A stretch of 64,000 nucleotides of DNA from Erythrobacter sp. F6033 (GCF_023016005.1 NZ_JALKAZ010000001.1:2294001-2358000); one strand, 5' to 3'. Counted from the first letter of the stretch, positions 18,160-27,728 are shown. Notes: generated by a model not told the origin, from the letters alone. Made by a program: numbers and translations.

Positions 18160-20355
18160 ATGACACTTCGATTCTCGCGCATTGCTCTGCTCGCAGGTTG
18201 CGCAACCTTCGCATTCCCAGCATTCGCGGAGACGGCGCCAGACAAGTCGGAAGAAAGCGGCGAGGCAGTCGATTATGGGGATCGCGAAATCGAAGTGCGC
18301 GGTGACGTGCTCCAATCAAGCCAGATCAACTCAGTCAAGACGCCCACGCCGATCATCGATGTACCGCAAAGCCTTACCATCACGACCGAGCAAGACATCC
18401 TTGAACGCGGTTTCACCAGCATCGGCCAGATCGTCGACTACACTCCGGGTGTGAACACATCGCAGGGCGAAGGGCACCGCGACGCCATCGTGTTTCGCGG
18501 CGTGCGTTCAACCGCAGACTTCTTCATCGACGGTGTCCGCGACGATGTTCAGTATTATCGCGGGCTCTATAACCTTGAGCAGATCGAGATCTTGCGCGGC
18601 CCCAACGCTCTTCTCTTCGGGCGCGGTGGCACCGGCGGTATTCTGAACCGTGTGACGAAGAAAGGCGTGATCGGCGAGACATTCGGCGGAGGCCAGATTG
18701 CAGTCGATACATTCGGAGAGACCAGCATTCAGGGCGATCTGAATTTCGCCGCAGGTGAAGGCGTGGCTGTCCGCTTGAACGCTTCTTACGAAAGCCTCGC
18801 GAACCACCGCGACTTCTATGACGGTGATCGCATCGGGTTCAATCCGACCGTGCGGTTTGAATTGGGCGACGATACGCTTTTCGATCTGTCTTACGAATAC
18901 GCCAATCACGAACGCTTCATTGATCGCGGCATTCCAACGGGTGCCGATGGCCGTCCGGTTGAAGCGCTCGAAGATGTTGTCTTTGGCAACCCGAGCGAAA
19001 ACTTCACCACTCTCGAAGCGCACTTGCTGCGCGCAAACCTGAGTCATCAATTGTCGGATGGCTGGAAAATCACAGCCGGCGGTGCCTATGGCGATTACGA
19101 CAAGGTTTATTCGAACTTTTACGCGTCAAATTATGACCCTGTCACCAACATCGCTGAGCTCGATGGCTATATCGACACAACTCAACGCGAAAATCTGACC
19201 TTCTCGGCGAACCTCGTCGGTGAATTTGAGACTGGCGCCATCGAGCACACGCTTTTGATCGGCGCTGAGTATATCAGCACCTCTTCCGATCAGGACCGGT
19301 TCAACCCTGAATTCGATACGTCACTCGCCGATCTTACTGCGATTGCAGGTGGCGCGACTGACACAAATATCTTCGGCCGAACCAGACCAGATCGCGCGAA
19401 CTTCGTCGCGCAGCGCCCTCTTTCATTCAATGGCTTCTCCGGCACGCTTGCGGATGGCCGGACCACCAATTTCGGGTTCACCGACCTTAACGACTTCACT
19501 CAGGTCGAAATCGATGTCGTATCGCTCTACGTTCAAGATGAGATCAAGCTTACCGATTGGTTGAACGTGGTTGTTGGCGGGCGCTTCGATAGCTTTGACA
19601 TCACCGTCAACAATGTCCCGAATAGTGAGATCCGCACGCGCAAGGATGAAGAATTCTCCCCGCGCGGCGGCATCATCATCAAGCCGCAAGAGAACGTTTC
19701 AATCTATGCAAGCTATTCGGAAAGCTTCCTGCCGCGTTCCGGGGAACAATTTGCCAATATCAACGGCGACAATGATGCTCTGGCGCCGGATACCTTCACC
19801 AATCTGGAAGCGGGCGTAAAGTGGGACTTTGCGCAGGGTCTTTCGCTAACCACTGCCATCTTCGAGATCGAGCAGAGCTCTCCTCAGCCGAATGACAATG
19901 ACCCTGCGACGCTGGATGTGATCGATTCCCGAATTCAGGGCTTCGAATTGCAGTTGCAGGGCAAAGTCGCCGAAGGCTGGTCCATCTCTGCGGGCTACAG
20001 CTTCCTGGATGGCGAACAAGTGAGCCGCACCGGACCGACCGGCCTGCGCCCGCGCGAACTGCCGGAAAACATGTTCTCGATCTGGAACAATATCGAGGTC
20101 TCAGACCGCTTTGGCGTGGGCTTCGGCCTGACGCATCAGGATGAAAGCTTCATCGACAATGGCAACAGTGCCGTTCTCCCTGCTTACACGCGGGTTGATG
20201 CGGCAGCTTACTTCGACATCACCGATCAGTTCCGCCTGCAGGTGAATGTCGAGAACCTGACCGACACGCTGTATTTCCCAAACAGCCATGCGACACATCA
20301 GGCAACCGTCGGCGCGCCGCTCAATGCGCGGTTCGCAATTACGGGCCGGTTCTAG
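18160..20355 (+). CDS. TonB-dependent siderophore receptor
   Basis: A 731-residue outer-membrane receptor for ferric siderophores, driven by TonB. The signal peptide is residues 1-24 (LLAGCATFAFPAFAE). A TonB-box-like segment (REIEVRG) is followed by a plug domain (VPQSLTITTEQDILERGFTS, RGVRSTADFFIDGVRDDVQYYRGL, EILRGPNALLFGRGGTGG) and a 22-strand barrel ending in Phe (ITGRF), as usual for such barrels. The start is the ATG for MTLRFSRIAL; the upstream 9-codon extension overlaps the promoter. Two Fur-box-like palindromes precede it, consistent with iron repression. The ligand cannot be inferred. Its end overlaps the convergent [2Fe-2S] gene by four bases. Confidence 0.92.
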   Translation: MTLRFSRIALLAGCATFAFPAFAETAPDKSEESGEAVDYGDREIEVRGDVLQSSQINSVKTPTPIIDVPQSLTITTEQDILERGFTSIGQIVDYTPGVNTSQGEGHRDAIVFRGVRSTADFFIDGVRDDVQYYRGLYNLEQIEILRGPNALLFGRGGTGGILNRVTKKGVIGETFGGGQIAVDTFGETSIQGDLNFAAGEGVAVRLNASYESLANHRDFYDGDRIGFNPTVRFELGDDTLFDLSYEYANHERFIDRGIPTGADGRPVEALEDVVFGNPSENFTTLEAHLLRANLSHQLSDGWKITAGGAYGDYDKVYSNFYASNYDPVTNIAELDGYIDTTQRENLTFSANLVGEFETGAIEHTLLIGAEYISTSSDQDRFNPEFDTSLADLTAIAGGATDTNIFGRTRPDRANFVAQRPLSFNGFSGTLADGRTTNFGFTDLNDFTQVEIDVVSLYVQDEIKLTDWLNVVVGGRFDSFDITVNNVPNSEIRTRKDEEFSPRGGIIIKPQENVSIYASYSESFLPRSGEQFANINGDNDALAPDTFTNLEAGVKWDFAQGLSLTTAIFEIEQSSPQPNDNDPATLDVIDSRIQGFELQLQGKVAEGWSISAGYSFLDGEQVSRTGPTGLRPRELPENMFSIWNNIEVSDRFGVGFGLTHQDESFIDNGNSAVLPAYTRVDAAAYFDITDQFRLQVNVENLTDTLYFPNSHATHQATVGAPLNARFAITGRF

Positions 20356-20912
20356 GAACCGTCTTCGGTTTCAGCGGGCAGAGGACGCAAAGCGGGCACA
20401 CTCGCCGCAGCGTCCTCTGCGCTGATTCCGGGAGCAGGAGCAGCACTGATACTTTCGCCGCGCTGCATAACGCGCCCTGCGCGCTGGATTGCGCTCACGA
20501 GACGCGGATAAACACCGCAGCGGCACAGATTGGTGATCGCAGTTTCGATCTCTTCTTTGGAAGGCGCAGGATTGCGCTGAAGCAAGCCAGCCGCTGCGAT
20601 CACAATCCCCGGCGTGCAATAACCGCACTGGATAGCTTGTTCGGCCACCATCGCCTGCTGCACGGGATGCGAACGGTCGCGGCTCAAACCTTCAATCGTG
20701 GTTATGAAGCGCCCTTCGGCCTCGGCCAGTGTGATCCGACAGGATCGCAGCGCGGTGCCATCGACCAGCACCATGCACGCGCCAACACAATCACCGCCGC
20801 CGCAGCTTTTTGTGCCCGTAAGGTTCGCAGCCTCGCGCAACGCATAAAGCAGCGGCATATCGGCATCGAGATCAAACTCGACCGGGCGATTGTTCACGGT
20901 CATGCGCGGCAT
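20352..20912 (-). CDS. (2Fe-2S)-binding protein, small subunit of molybdenum hydroxylase family (IorA-like)
   Basis: A 186-residue protein with the two-domain iron-sulfur layout of xanthine oxidase-family small subunits: an N-terminal plant-type ferredoxin domain and a C-terminal helical domain with CGYCTPG and NLCRCGVYPRLVSAIQ. The first cluster motif is unusual: SCGGGDCVGACMVLVDG gives Cys-x4-Cys-x3-Cys, where the family has Cys-x4-Cys-x2-Cys. It ends in a 30-residue Ala/Glu/Pro-rich tail. Its usual partner, a large molybdopterin subunit, is not next to it; the upstream gene is a class II aldolase. Function is therefore open. Confidence 0.75.
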   Translation of the reverse strand: MPRMTVNNRPVEFDLDADMPLLYALREAANLTGTKSCGGGDCVGACMVLVDGTALRSCRITLAEAEGRFITTIEGLSRDRSHPVQQAMVAEQAIQCGYCTPGIVIAAAGLLQRNPAPSKEEIETAITNLCRCGVYPRLVSAIQRAGRVMQRGESISAAPAPGISAEDAAASVPALRPLPAETEDGS

Positions 20913-20944
20913 AAGCGCATCCTAGGTTTGTGCTGAGGTCTGAA

Positions 20945-21709
20945 TTAGCTGCGCCAGGTCGTGTCGATCCGGTCAATCCGGCGCTTCCACGCTTCGAAAT
21001 CAAACACGCCAGCCCCGCCCTGCGCCTGCATCACAGAAAGGTCACGCTGATGCACATCGACGACTTCCTGAGGAACGACATTGGGCTTACCCATGCCAAC
21101 GGTCGCAACCTGAATTTCGCAAGCACGCTGAAGCGCCCACATTTTCACGAACATACCTTGGATCGATTTGTCCATCACTACTGGACCGTGATTGCGCAGC
21201 ATCAGGATGGTGTGATCGCCAAGGTTTTCGACGAGACGCTCGCCTTCTTCTTCGCGAACGGTCACGCCTTCAAAATCGTGATAGCCGATCTGGTCCTGGA
21301 AATTGCAGGCATAGAAGTTGGTCGGCATCAGCCCGTCTTCGTGGCTGCATACAGCCATCGTTGCGGTGGTGTGGACGTGACAGATGGCATCTGCTCGGTC
21401 ACCCAGATGTTTGTGGAAGTAGGCGTGCTGAGTAAAGCCCGCTTTATTGACCATATATTGCGACGGGCCGACATTGTTGCCCTCGACATCAATCTTCACG
21501 AGGTTCGACGCGGTCACTTCGTCATACAGCAGGCCGAACGGGTTGATCAGGAACGTATCTTCCTCGCCCGGAACCTTCAAAGAGATGTGATTGTAGATCG
21601 ATTCCGACCAGCCGAGATGATCGAAAATACGGTAACAAGCGGCGAGATCAAGGCGCGCCTGCCACTCTTCTTTGCTGCATTCGATTGTCGGTTTCAGCTG
21701 CGTTGCCAT
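20945..21709 (-). CDS. Class II aldolase/adducin family protein
   Basis: A 254-residue cytoplasmic protein of the class II aldolase family, which uses a divalent metal, usually zinc. The metal-binding histidines are in ICHVHTTATMA (HxH) and LRNHGPVVM. Other family marks are DHLGWSESIYNHISLKVPG and FLINPFGLLYDEVTASNLV. The subgroup is the adducin/aldolase II type of short enzymes, whose substrate is unknown. The next gene on the same strand is the [2Fe-2S] protein 32 bases downstream. Divergent from the MATE gene. Confidence 0.85.
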   Translation of the reverse strand: MATQLKPTIECSKEEWQARLDLAACYRIFDHLGWSESIYNHISLKVPGEEDTFLINPFGLLYDEVTASNLVKIDVEGNNVGPSQYMVNKAGFTQHAYFHKHLGDRADAICHVHTTATMAVCSHEDGLMPTNFYACNFQDQIGYHDFEGVTVREEEGERLVENLGDHTILMLRNHGPVVMDKSIQGMFVKMWALQRACEIQVATVGMGKPNVVPQEVVDVHQRDLSVMQAQGGAGVFDFEAWKRRIDRIDTTWRS

Positions 21710-21835
21710 GATCAGGAATCCTTTGTTTCTGTTCGTCTTTGAAACCTATATCGCACGCACTTGGGCTGCTGCACAAGCATTTCGGCGGTTTTGGCTTTGC
21801 CAATGGTATGACGCGCGGCTAGGCGACCTCTTGTA

Positions 21836-23203
21836 ATGAGCGATGACAACACTGCCCCCGACAACTCATCGGCAAAGCTCGTTCGGGGAAGCATCACCGG
21901 ACATCTGATTGGCCAAACTTTGCCCGCGATTGTGGGCGTGGCTGCAATCATGTCGATCGGCCTCGTCGATGCTTATTTCATCGGACAACTTGGAAGCGAT
22001 GCACTAGCAGCGATTTCATTCATCTTTCCGATCTCGGTTGCTCTTTCCAGCCTAGGCGTTGGCGTTATGGTCGGCATCAACTCGGTCGTCGCGCGGGCTC
22101 TTGGTGAAGGCGATGACGATAAAGCCGCGCAGCGCGCCAATTTCGGGATCGTGTTTGCTGTCGGCAGCGGGGTCGTGATGGGCCTTGCGCTTTATGCCCT
22201 GCTCAATCCGATCTTCGCGCTTATGAATGCGCCAGACAATCTATTGCCTCTTATACGGCTTTACATGGAGCCATACGCGCTTGGCTTTCCGCTGATCCTT
22301 GCGATCATGGGTCTGAACGGCGTGCTGCGCGGGCAAGGGGAAGCGCGCAAGACCAGCACCGTTTCGATCAGCTATGCTGCCGCTAATTGGGTACTAGACC
22401 CGATCCTAATCACCGGCGCGTTCGGATTTGAAGGTTTCGGTATAACAGGCGCTGCCTATGCTACTATCATAGGCTGGATGGTCGGTATTGCGGTCGCTCT
22501 AATTCTGACCCGCTCGGCAGCCATCCAGATTGATCTCGGCAAACTTCGAGGAAGCAGCCTTGTCGATCCGGCAAAAGCAATCATGAGCGTCGGTCTGCCC
22601 GCTGCCATGTCCAATGCGATCAATCCCATCGGGCTTTCAATCCTCACAGCACTTGTTGCGCTCGAAGGCGAAGCCGCCGTCGCCGGGTTCGGTGCTGCTG
22701 GCCGCCTGCAAAGTTTCGCAACCGTCCCGCTGCTCGCCTTGTCCGGCTCTATCGGAGCGATCGTGGGCCAGAATTGGGGCGCGAAGGAGTACGGTCGCGC
22801 CCGCGAGGCCGCGATGTATGCTGGCGGTTTTTGCATCATCTGGGGCCTTGGCATCGCCGTGGCCATGGTCGCCGGCGGAGAATGGTTTGCCGACCTATTC
22901 AGCGAAGATCCCGAAGTGATCGCAGAATTTGCGCTCTATTTGCAAATTGCTGCCTGGGGATATGCCGGGTTTGGCCTTTTGATCGTAGCCAACGGCATCC
23001 TGAATTCGGTCGACCGGGCCAGATATGCACTGGGCCAGTCCGCTTTGCGTGTATTCTTGGTGATGCTGCCAGTGGCAATTTTGCTCCAAGGCAGTTGGGG
23101 CAGCGAGGCGATCTACACCGCTGAACTCGCGGCGAACCTGTTTGGCGGGCTGACTGCCGTCATTCTGATCTACTACATTTTGTATAGGCGCGCGCCGGAA
23201 TGA
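21836..23203 (+). CDS. MATE family efflux transporter
   Basis: A 455-residue membrane protein with twelve hydrophobic segments in two similar halves (VGVAAIMSIGLVDAYFIGQL and MSVGLPAAMSNAINPIGLSI), the form of the NorM/DinF-like multidrug and toxin extrusion family. The conserved LGSDALAAISFIFPIS and GQNWGAKEYGRAREA stretches are as expected for the family. Such transporters export cationic compounds with Na+ or H+; the substrate is unknown. The chemotaxis operon follows after 75 bases. Confidence 0.87.
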   Translation: MSDDNTAPDNSSAKLVRGSITGHLIGQTLPAIVGVAAIMSIGLVDAYFIGQLGSDALAAISFIFPISVALSSLGVGVMVGINSVVARALGEGDDDKAAQRANFGIVFAVGSGVVMGLALYALLNPIFALMNAPDNLLPLIRLYMEPYALGFPLILAIMGLNGVLRGQGEARKTSTVSISYAAANWVLDPILITGAFGFEGFGITGAAYATIIGWMVGIAVALILTRSAAIQIDLGKLRGSSLVDPAKAIMSVGLPAAMSNAINPIGLSILTALVALEGEAAVAGFGAAGRLQSFATVPLLALSGSIGAIVGQNWGAKEYGRAREAAMYAGGFCIIWGLGIAVAMVAGGEWFADLFSEDPEVIAEFALYLQIAAWGYAGFGLLIVANGILNSVDRARYALGQSALRVFLVMLPVAILLQGSWGSEAIYTAELAANLFGGLTAVILIYYILYRRAPE

Positions 23204-23278
23204 CGGCTCCGTTACCCTTCGTTAACCATCCGCCTTCATAGAGAGACCAAGAGTATTTCTTTTGGGGGCATGCGCGCC

Positions 23279-25708
23279 ATGGATGACCTGCTGACGGACT
23301 TCGTCGCAGAAACACGTGAGATGCTGGAGGCCAGCGAGGGCGAAATTGTCGCCTGGGAAGCTGATCCTTCAGACACCGCACGCGTCGACACAATCTTCCG
23401 CTTTGTTCACACGGTAAAGGGCAATTGCGGCTTTTTCGATTTTCCGCGCCTTGCCGCGCTAAGCCACGCTGCGGAAGATGCGTTGGCCGATTGCCGCGCA
23501 GGCCGCCGCGAGCCGGATGCTGCTTTGGTAACCGCAGTTCTCGCAATCATTGATCGGATTGCATTGATGGTTGATGCCATCGAAGCAGGCGAGGATTTTG
23601 CCGATGGTGGTGATGAGGCTCTAATCGCCGCACTCGGCATAGATCTTGGTGATGAAATAAGCGTAGTCGAAGAAATCAGCGGACATGACCCTGCGAGCGC
23701 AACGCCAGAAAATGCTGCTGCATCGGATGAAACCGTCTCAGCGAAAAGGCCTGAAGGAACGGCATCTGTCCAGCGCAGCATCCGCTTACCAGTCGACCTG
23801 CTCGACCGGGTGATGAGCGGTGTGTCCGACATGGTTTTGGCCCGCAACGATCTCGGCCACCGACTTCGCCAGGCTGGCACTCAGCCAACAATTGACGGCC
23901 CTTTTGAGCGTCTGACTACTATCCTATCCGACGTTCGCGACGCGATTACCCGCATGCGGATGCAACGGATTGAAACCGTTTTCGCCGCCCTTCCCCGTCT
24001 TGTGCGCGACCTCTCTGCCGACCTTGGAAAACAGGTGATGGTCGATCTGGAAGGTGGTGATGTCGAGCTTGATCGCGAAATGGTCGAAATGGTGCGCGAT
24101 CCGCTCACCCACATTATTCGCAATGCGATTGACCACGGGATGGAAACGCCATCCGATCGTATCAAAAAGGGTAAGCGCGAGATCGGATTGCTTTCGATCG
24201 CCGCGCGCCAGTCAGGCAACACAATCTCCATCGTCATCAGCGATGACGGTCGCGGGCTTGTCGAGGATAAAATCGCCAACAAGGCCGTGAGCACAGGTTT
24301 GATCACCGCAGAACAGCGCGCTCACATGAGCCGCGAGGCAATTCTTCAGCTGATCTTTGAGCCCGGTTTCTCTACCGCAGATGAAGTCAGCAACGTGTCT
24401 GGTCGCGGTGTGGGATTGGATGTCGTTCGCGAGAATCTTCAAAAAGTCGGCGGCAGCATTAAGGTTTCAAGCCAGCCAGACGTTGGCACGCTCTTCACGC
24501 TGCAAATCCCGCTGACCCTCAGCATCATCGCCGGCCTTACAGTCGAGGTCGGCGATCAACGCTTTGCCATTCCGCAAAGCTATGTCGAAGAAATCATCCA
24601 TTCATCAGCCAAGGCGCTCGATTTCACCCGCGTTGGCGAAACTGCGTTGGTCACTTTCCGCGGACAGCGTGTGCCCTGCCTAATGCTGGCTCAAGTTCTG
24701 GGCTTTGACGCGGACGATATCGCCGAGGGCGATCACACAATGGTCTTGTTGCGGCTTGCTTCCGGCGATCTCTTCGCTCTCGCCGTTGACCGCATCCATA
24801 CGCATGGTGATCTTGTGGTGAAACCACTTGCGCCTGCCGTCATGCAAAGCGGCTATTATGCCGGATCGACCTTGCTCGACGATGGCCAGCCAATTCTGCT
24901 GCTTGATGTCACCAATATTGCCGACGAATACGGACTAGTATCGGATGCGCGCAGCCGAGTGGTCCAAAACGCCGAAGAAGCCGAGACGCAGACCGAAAAA
25001 GACGTCTGCCGCGCGATGCTCTTCACTGATTTCGATGGGCGCCGCTGTGCCGTGCGTTTGGAACTAGTCAAACGGATCGAAACCGCGCCGGTTTCCGCAA
25101 TTGATCGTACGTCCGCAAGCACGCGGGCAGTCATCGACAACGCAATACTTCCTTTGATCGGGCTACCCGATGGGCCGTTCCCGTCCGAGAAAATACGATT
25201 GCTCCGGCTGAGCGATGGCGACTGCGAATTGCTCCATGCCGTTCGCGAGATCGACGATGCCGTTGAACTGACTGAGAAACTGAAACCTGTTAGCGATGAT
25301 CCGCTGATCGAAGCGGTCACCCTTGTTGGTGATCAAACAATCTCTTTGATTGACGGGCATGAGCTTTTCGCACGGCACGGCGAACCTCCTGAATTGACTC
25401 AAAAACCTCTTTGCCGCTTGCCCGGAAGCGAGTGGTCACGGACAATCCTCGGGCCGCTCGTGACATCAGCAGGGTATGATATCGCCGACGAAAACAGCGA
25501 TCCAAGCAATGACGGCAGCGAAATCTGCATCATGCTTGAAGAAGAGTACGAAGCCGCTGCCGCGCTTGAAATGCCAATGCCTGACTCGGTCATTCGCCTA
25601 CGCGATTTGCCACAAGAGAAACCGGGTGAAGACACGATCTACCGATACGATCGCGAAGCACTGGTCGCCGCCTTACACAAAGCCCGCGCTTCGGGAGGAG
25701 GTCGCTGA
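23279..25708 (+). CDS. cheA: Chemotaxis histidine kinase CheA with extra C-terminal CheW-like and degenerate receiver-like regions
   Basis: CheA autophosphorylates on a histidine and passes phosphate to CheY and CheB. The P1 domain has the phosphoacceptor His near residue 44 (RFVHTVKGN). The P3 dimer helices are followed by the P4 kinase with N-box HIIRNAIDHGMETPSDR, DDGRGL and GRGVGLDVV, then P5 (CheW-like, VEVGDQRFAIPQSYVEEIIH). About 270 further residues contain a second CheW-like piece (DGRRCAVRLELVKRIETAPV) and a tail that looks like a degenerate receiver without its phosphorylation Asp (EWSRTILGPLVTSAGYDI). Start: ATG at 23279 is ten bases from GGGGG; ATG 23270 is too close to it. It overlaps cheW by one base. 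Confidence 0.93.
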   Translation: MDDLLTDFVAETREMLEASEGEIVAWEADPSDTARVDTIFRFVHTVKGNCGFFDFPRLAALSHAAEDALADCRAGRREPDAALVTAVLAIIDRIALMVDAIEAGEDFADGGDEALIAALGIDLGDEISVVEEISGHDPASATPENAAASDETVSAKRPEGTASVQRSIRLPVDLLDRVMSGVSDMVLARNDLGHRLRQAGTQPTIDGPFERLTTILSDVRDAITRMRMQRIETVFAALPRLVRDLSADLGKQVMVDLEGGDVELDREMVEMVRDPLTHIIRNAIDHGMETPSDRIKKGKREIGLLSIAARQSGNTISIVISDDGRGLVEDKIANKAVSTGLITAEQRAHMSREAILQLIFEPGFSTADEVSNVSGRGVGLDVVRENLQKVGGSIKVSSQPDVGTLFTLQIPLTLSIIAGLTVEVGDQRFAIPQSYVEEIIHSSAKALDFTRVGETALVTFRGQRVPCLMLAQVLGFDADDIAEGDHTMVLLRLASGDLFALAVDRIHTHGDLVVKPLAPAVMQSGYYAGSTLLDDGQPILLLDVTNIADEYGLVSDARSRVVQNAEEAETQTEKDVCRAMLFTDFDGRRCAVRLELVKRIETAPVSAIDRTSASTRAVIDNAILPLIGLPDGPFPSEKIRLLRLSDGDCELLHAVREIDDAVELTEKLKPVSDDPLIEAVTLVGDQTISLIDGHELFARHGEPPELTQKPLCRLPGSEWSRTILGPLVTSAGYDIADENSDPSNDGSEICIMLEEEYEAAAALEMPMPDSVIRLRDLPQEKPGEDTIYRYDREALVAALHKARASGGGR

Positions 25709-26160
25709 TGACTGATTTGATGGTAATGGCCCAGATTGCTGGGCGTCGCTGCGCTCTCCCTGCGCATGATGTGCAATCGGTTATCGAGCTGGGAAAGGTT
25801 ACCCCTGTTCCCCAGACACCGGAATTCATCGCGGGCATCACCGCGCTGCGCAGCCAAGCATTGACCGTGATTGATTGCCGACTTGCCTTGGGTTTCCCTG
25901 CGATTGAATGGCACACTGACTCGCGCGCAGCTGTCGTCTCGATCAACGGGTATTCTTATGCGCTGGTCATTGATGCAATTGAAGACATCACGACCAGCAT
26001 TGGCGAACCAGCACAGGTTACCGGTGGCTTTGGTTCGGAATGGTCACGCGTGGCCACGGGCATGATTGAAACATCGTCCGGCCCCGCATTGTTGATCGAT
26101 CTCGCGGAACTGATCGCTGGTCCACCATCAATTGTGGGTGATCTCTCAAACGCAGCTTAA
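25708..26160 (+). CDS. cheW: Chemotaxis coupling protein CheW
   Basis: A 150-residue CheW-domain protein, which couples receptors to CheA. Typical stretches are AGRRCALPAHDVQSVIELGK, PEFIAGITALRSQALTVIDC and FGSEWSRVATGMIETSSGPA. Its ATG overlaps the cheA stop (TGATG), with AGGAGG just upstream inside cheA, so the two are translationally coupled. The CheW domain fills the whole protein. Confidence 0.92.
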   Translation: MTDLMVMAQIAGRRCALPAHDVQSVIELGKVTPVPQTPEFIAGITALRSQALTVIDCRLALGFPAIEWHTDSRAAVVSINGYSYALVIDAIEDITTSIGEPAQVTGGFGSEWSRVATGMIETSSGPALLIDLAELIAGPPSIVGDLSNAA

Positions 26161-26214
26161 TCCCTTGGTTACGGCTTGGGCGTATCAGGATACGAAAATA
26201 ATTTAGAGGTCTTC

Positions 26215-26580
26215 ATGAAAACTTGCCTGATAGTCGACGATTCGCGGGTCATCCGGAAAGTTTCGAGACATATTCTCGAGACCCTCGGCTTTGAAGTTTC
26301 TGAAGCTGAGAACGGTCAAGCGGGTCTTGATGCTTGTGATGCAAGCATGCCCGATGTTGTTCTGCTCGACTGGAACATGCCTGTCATGACCGGTATCGAA
26401 TTTATCGTTCAACTGCGCCAGCGCCCGGGCGGTGATGCACCAAAAGTCGTATTCTGCACGACTGAAAACGACGTTGCCCATATTCGTGAAGCAATTCAGG
26501 CCGGTGCAGACGAATATGTCATGAAGCCGTTCGATCACGAGACTTTGCAGATTAAGCTACAGTTGGTTGGCTTCTCTTGA
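26215..26580 (+). CDS. cheY: Chemotaxis response regulator CheY
   Basis: A 121-residue stand-alone receiver domain. Acidic pocket residues are in LIVDDSRV, the phosphorylation aspartate is in VVLLDWNMPVMTG and the conserved Thr and Lys follow in FCTTEND and EYVMKPFDHE. CheY controls the flagellar motor or an alphaproteobacterial phosphate-sink partner. ATG 26215 has AGAGGT five bases upstream; upstream in-frame codons lack similarity. Its end overlaps the cheB start (TTGA). Confidence 0.92.
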   Translation: MKTCLIVDDSRVIRKVSRHILETLGFEVSEAENGQAGLDACDASMPDVVLLDWNMPVMTGIEFIVQLRQRPGGDAPKVVFCTTENDVAHIREAIQAGADEYVMKPFDHETLQIKLQLVGFS

Positions 26581-27710
26581 ATGCACAACCGCCTCGAACC
26601 AGCAGAATACTAAAGGTCGAACCGACTTCCACCACCCCGTCGAAGCCGGTTCAGGCCGACGCAGTGCGTGTGATGATCGTGGACGATTCGCTCACCGTAC
26701 GCACCATCTTCAAGCGCATGGTCGAAAGCGATCCGGCAATGAGCATTGCTGGAACAGCCAGCAGCGCCGAACGGGCAATTGCCCAGCTTAAGAATACCCC
26801 CGCCGACGTTATCCTCCTTGATCTCGAAATGCCCGGTATGGGCGGACTAGAAGCTCTACCGGCGCTCCTTGAGACATCAGGCGGCGCGCAGGTTCTTGTC
26901 GTGTCTTCCCTGACCGATGATGGTGCAGAAGCGACCGTAACCGCGCTTTCCATGGGTGCGGCCGAAACTATGTTGAAGCCACGTCCCGGCGGGTTCAACG
27001 AGGATTATCGCTCGCAGCTTCTCGGTAAAATTCGCGCGCTGGGTGGAACAGCAGCAGAAGCATCAGGCTCTGAATCCGAAGACAAAACCTCCGCTGCAAA
27101 GGGTGCACATGCTCCGCGTGGCAAGAAACCCGAAGTCCTCGCCATTGGTGCGTCGACTGGTGGCATCCACGCCCTCAATCTGATGCTGCGGCAGATGACG
27201 CCCGACTTTGACCTGCCGATCCTGATCACACAGCATTTGCCCGCGTCTTTCGTGCCTGTCTTCGCCCGCCAGGTCGAGGTCGCTTGCGGCCGCAAGACCG
27301 TGATTGCCGAGAATGGCGCCGAAATCCGCCGAGGCGAAGTCATGATTGCAACTGGTCATGGTCATATGATCGTGCGGAAGATTGGCGATCGTCTGGTCAC
27401 AAAGACATCTGCGGATCCCGCGCGGAGCGGTTGTATGCCGTCGGTAGATCCAATGTTGTCCAGCCTCACACACGCCTGCGGTGGCCGTGTGCTTGCAATT
27501 ATCCTTTCGGGCATGGGCAGAGACGGATTGGAGGGGGCAAACGAACTGGCCAGTCAAGGGGGCACCATCTACGCGCAGAATGCCGAAACCAGCGCGGTAT
27601 GGGGTATGCCCGGAGCTGTAACAAAAGCAGGATTGGTCAGCTTGACAGGTTCGCCCGAAGAGCTTGGCGAAGCCATCATGTCTTTTGCACCGGCAACGGT
27701 TTCCAGATGA
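26577..27710 (+). CDS. cheB: Protein-glutamate methylesterase/glutaminase CheB
   Basis: CheB demethylates receptor glutamates and can deamidate glutamines. The N-terminal receiver (VMIVDDSLTVRTIF, VILLDLEMPGMGG with the phosphorylated Asp) is joined by a linker to the methylesterase (AIGASTGGIHALN, ITQHLPASFVPVFARQV, ILSGMGRDGLEGA), giving the Ser-His-Asp catalytic triad. The start is uncertain: a TTG at 26577 overlapping cheY's stop is open and used here, but no ATG lies before residue 33, and a start nearer to VRVMIVDDS would also give a full receiver. A hydrophilic stretch precedes the receiver. Confidence 0.9.
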   Translation: MNAQPPRTSRILKVEPTSTTPSKPVQADAVRVMIVDDSLTVRTIFKRMVESDPAMSIAGTASSAERAIAQLKNTPADVILLDLEMPGMGGLEALPALLETSGGAQVLVVSSLTDDGAEATVTALSMGAAETMLKPRPGGFNEDYRSQLLGKIRALGGTAAEASGSESEDKTSAAKGAHAPRGKKPEVLAIGASTGGIHALNLMLRQMTPDFDLPILITQHLPASFVPVFARQVEVACGRKTVIAENGAEIRRGEVMIATGHGHMIVRKIGDRLVTKTSADPARSGCMPSVDPMLSSLTHACGGRVLAIILSGMGRDGLEGANELASQGGTIYAQNAETSAVWGMPGAVTKAGLVSLTGSPEELGEAIMSFAPATVSR

Positions 27711-27728
27711 TGCAGGTGCAATAGGACC

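Noticed and set aside
20930..21742. A 270-codon open frame on the plus strand over the aldolase gene
   Set aside because: It is antisense to a clear class II aldolase with family motifs; long antisense frames are common in GC-rich genes.
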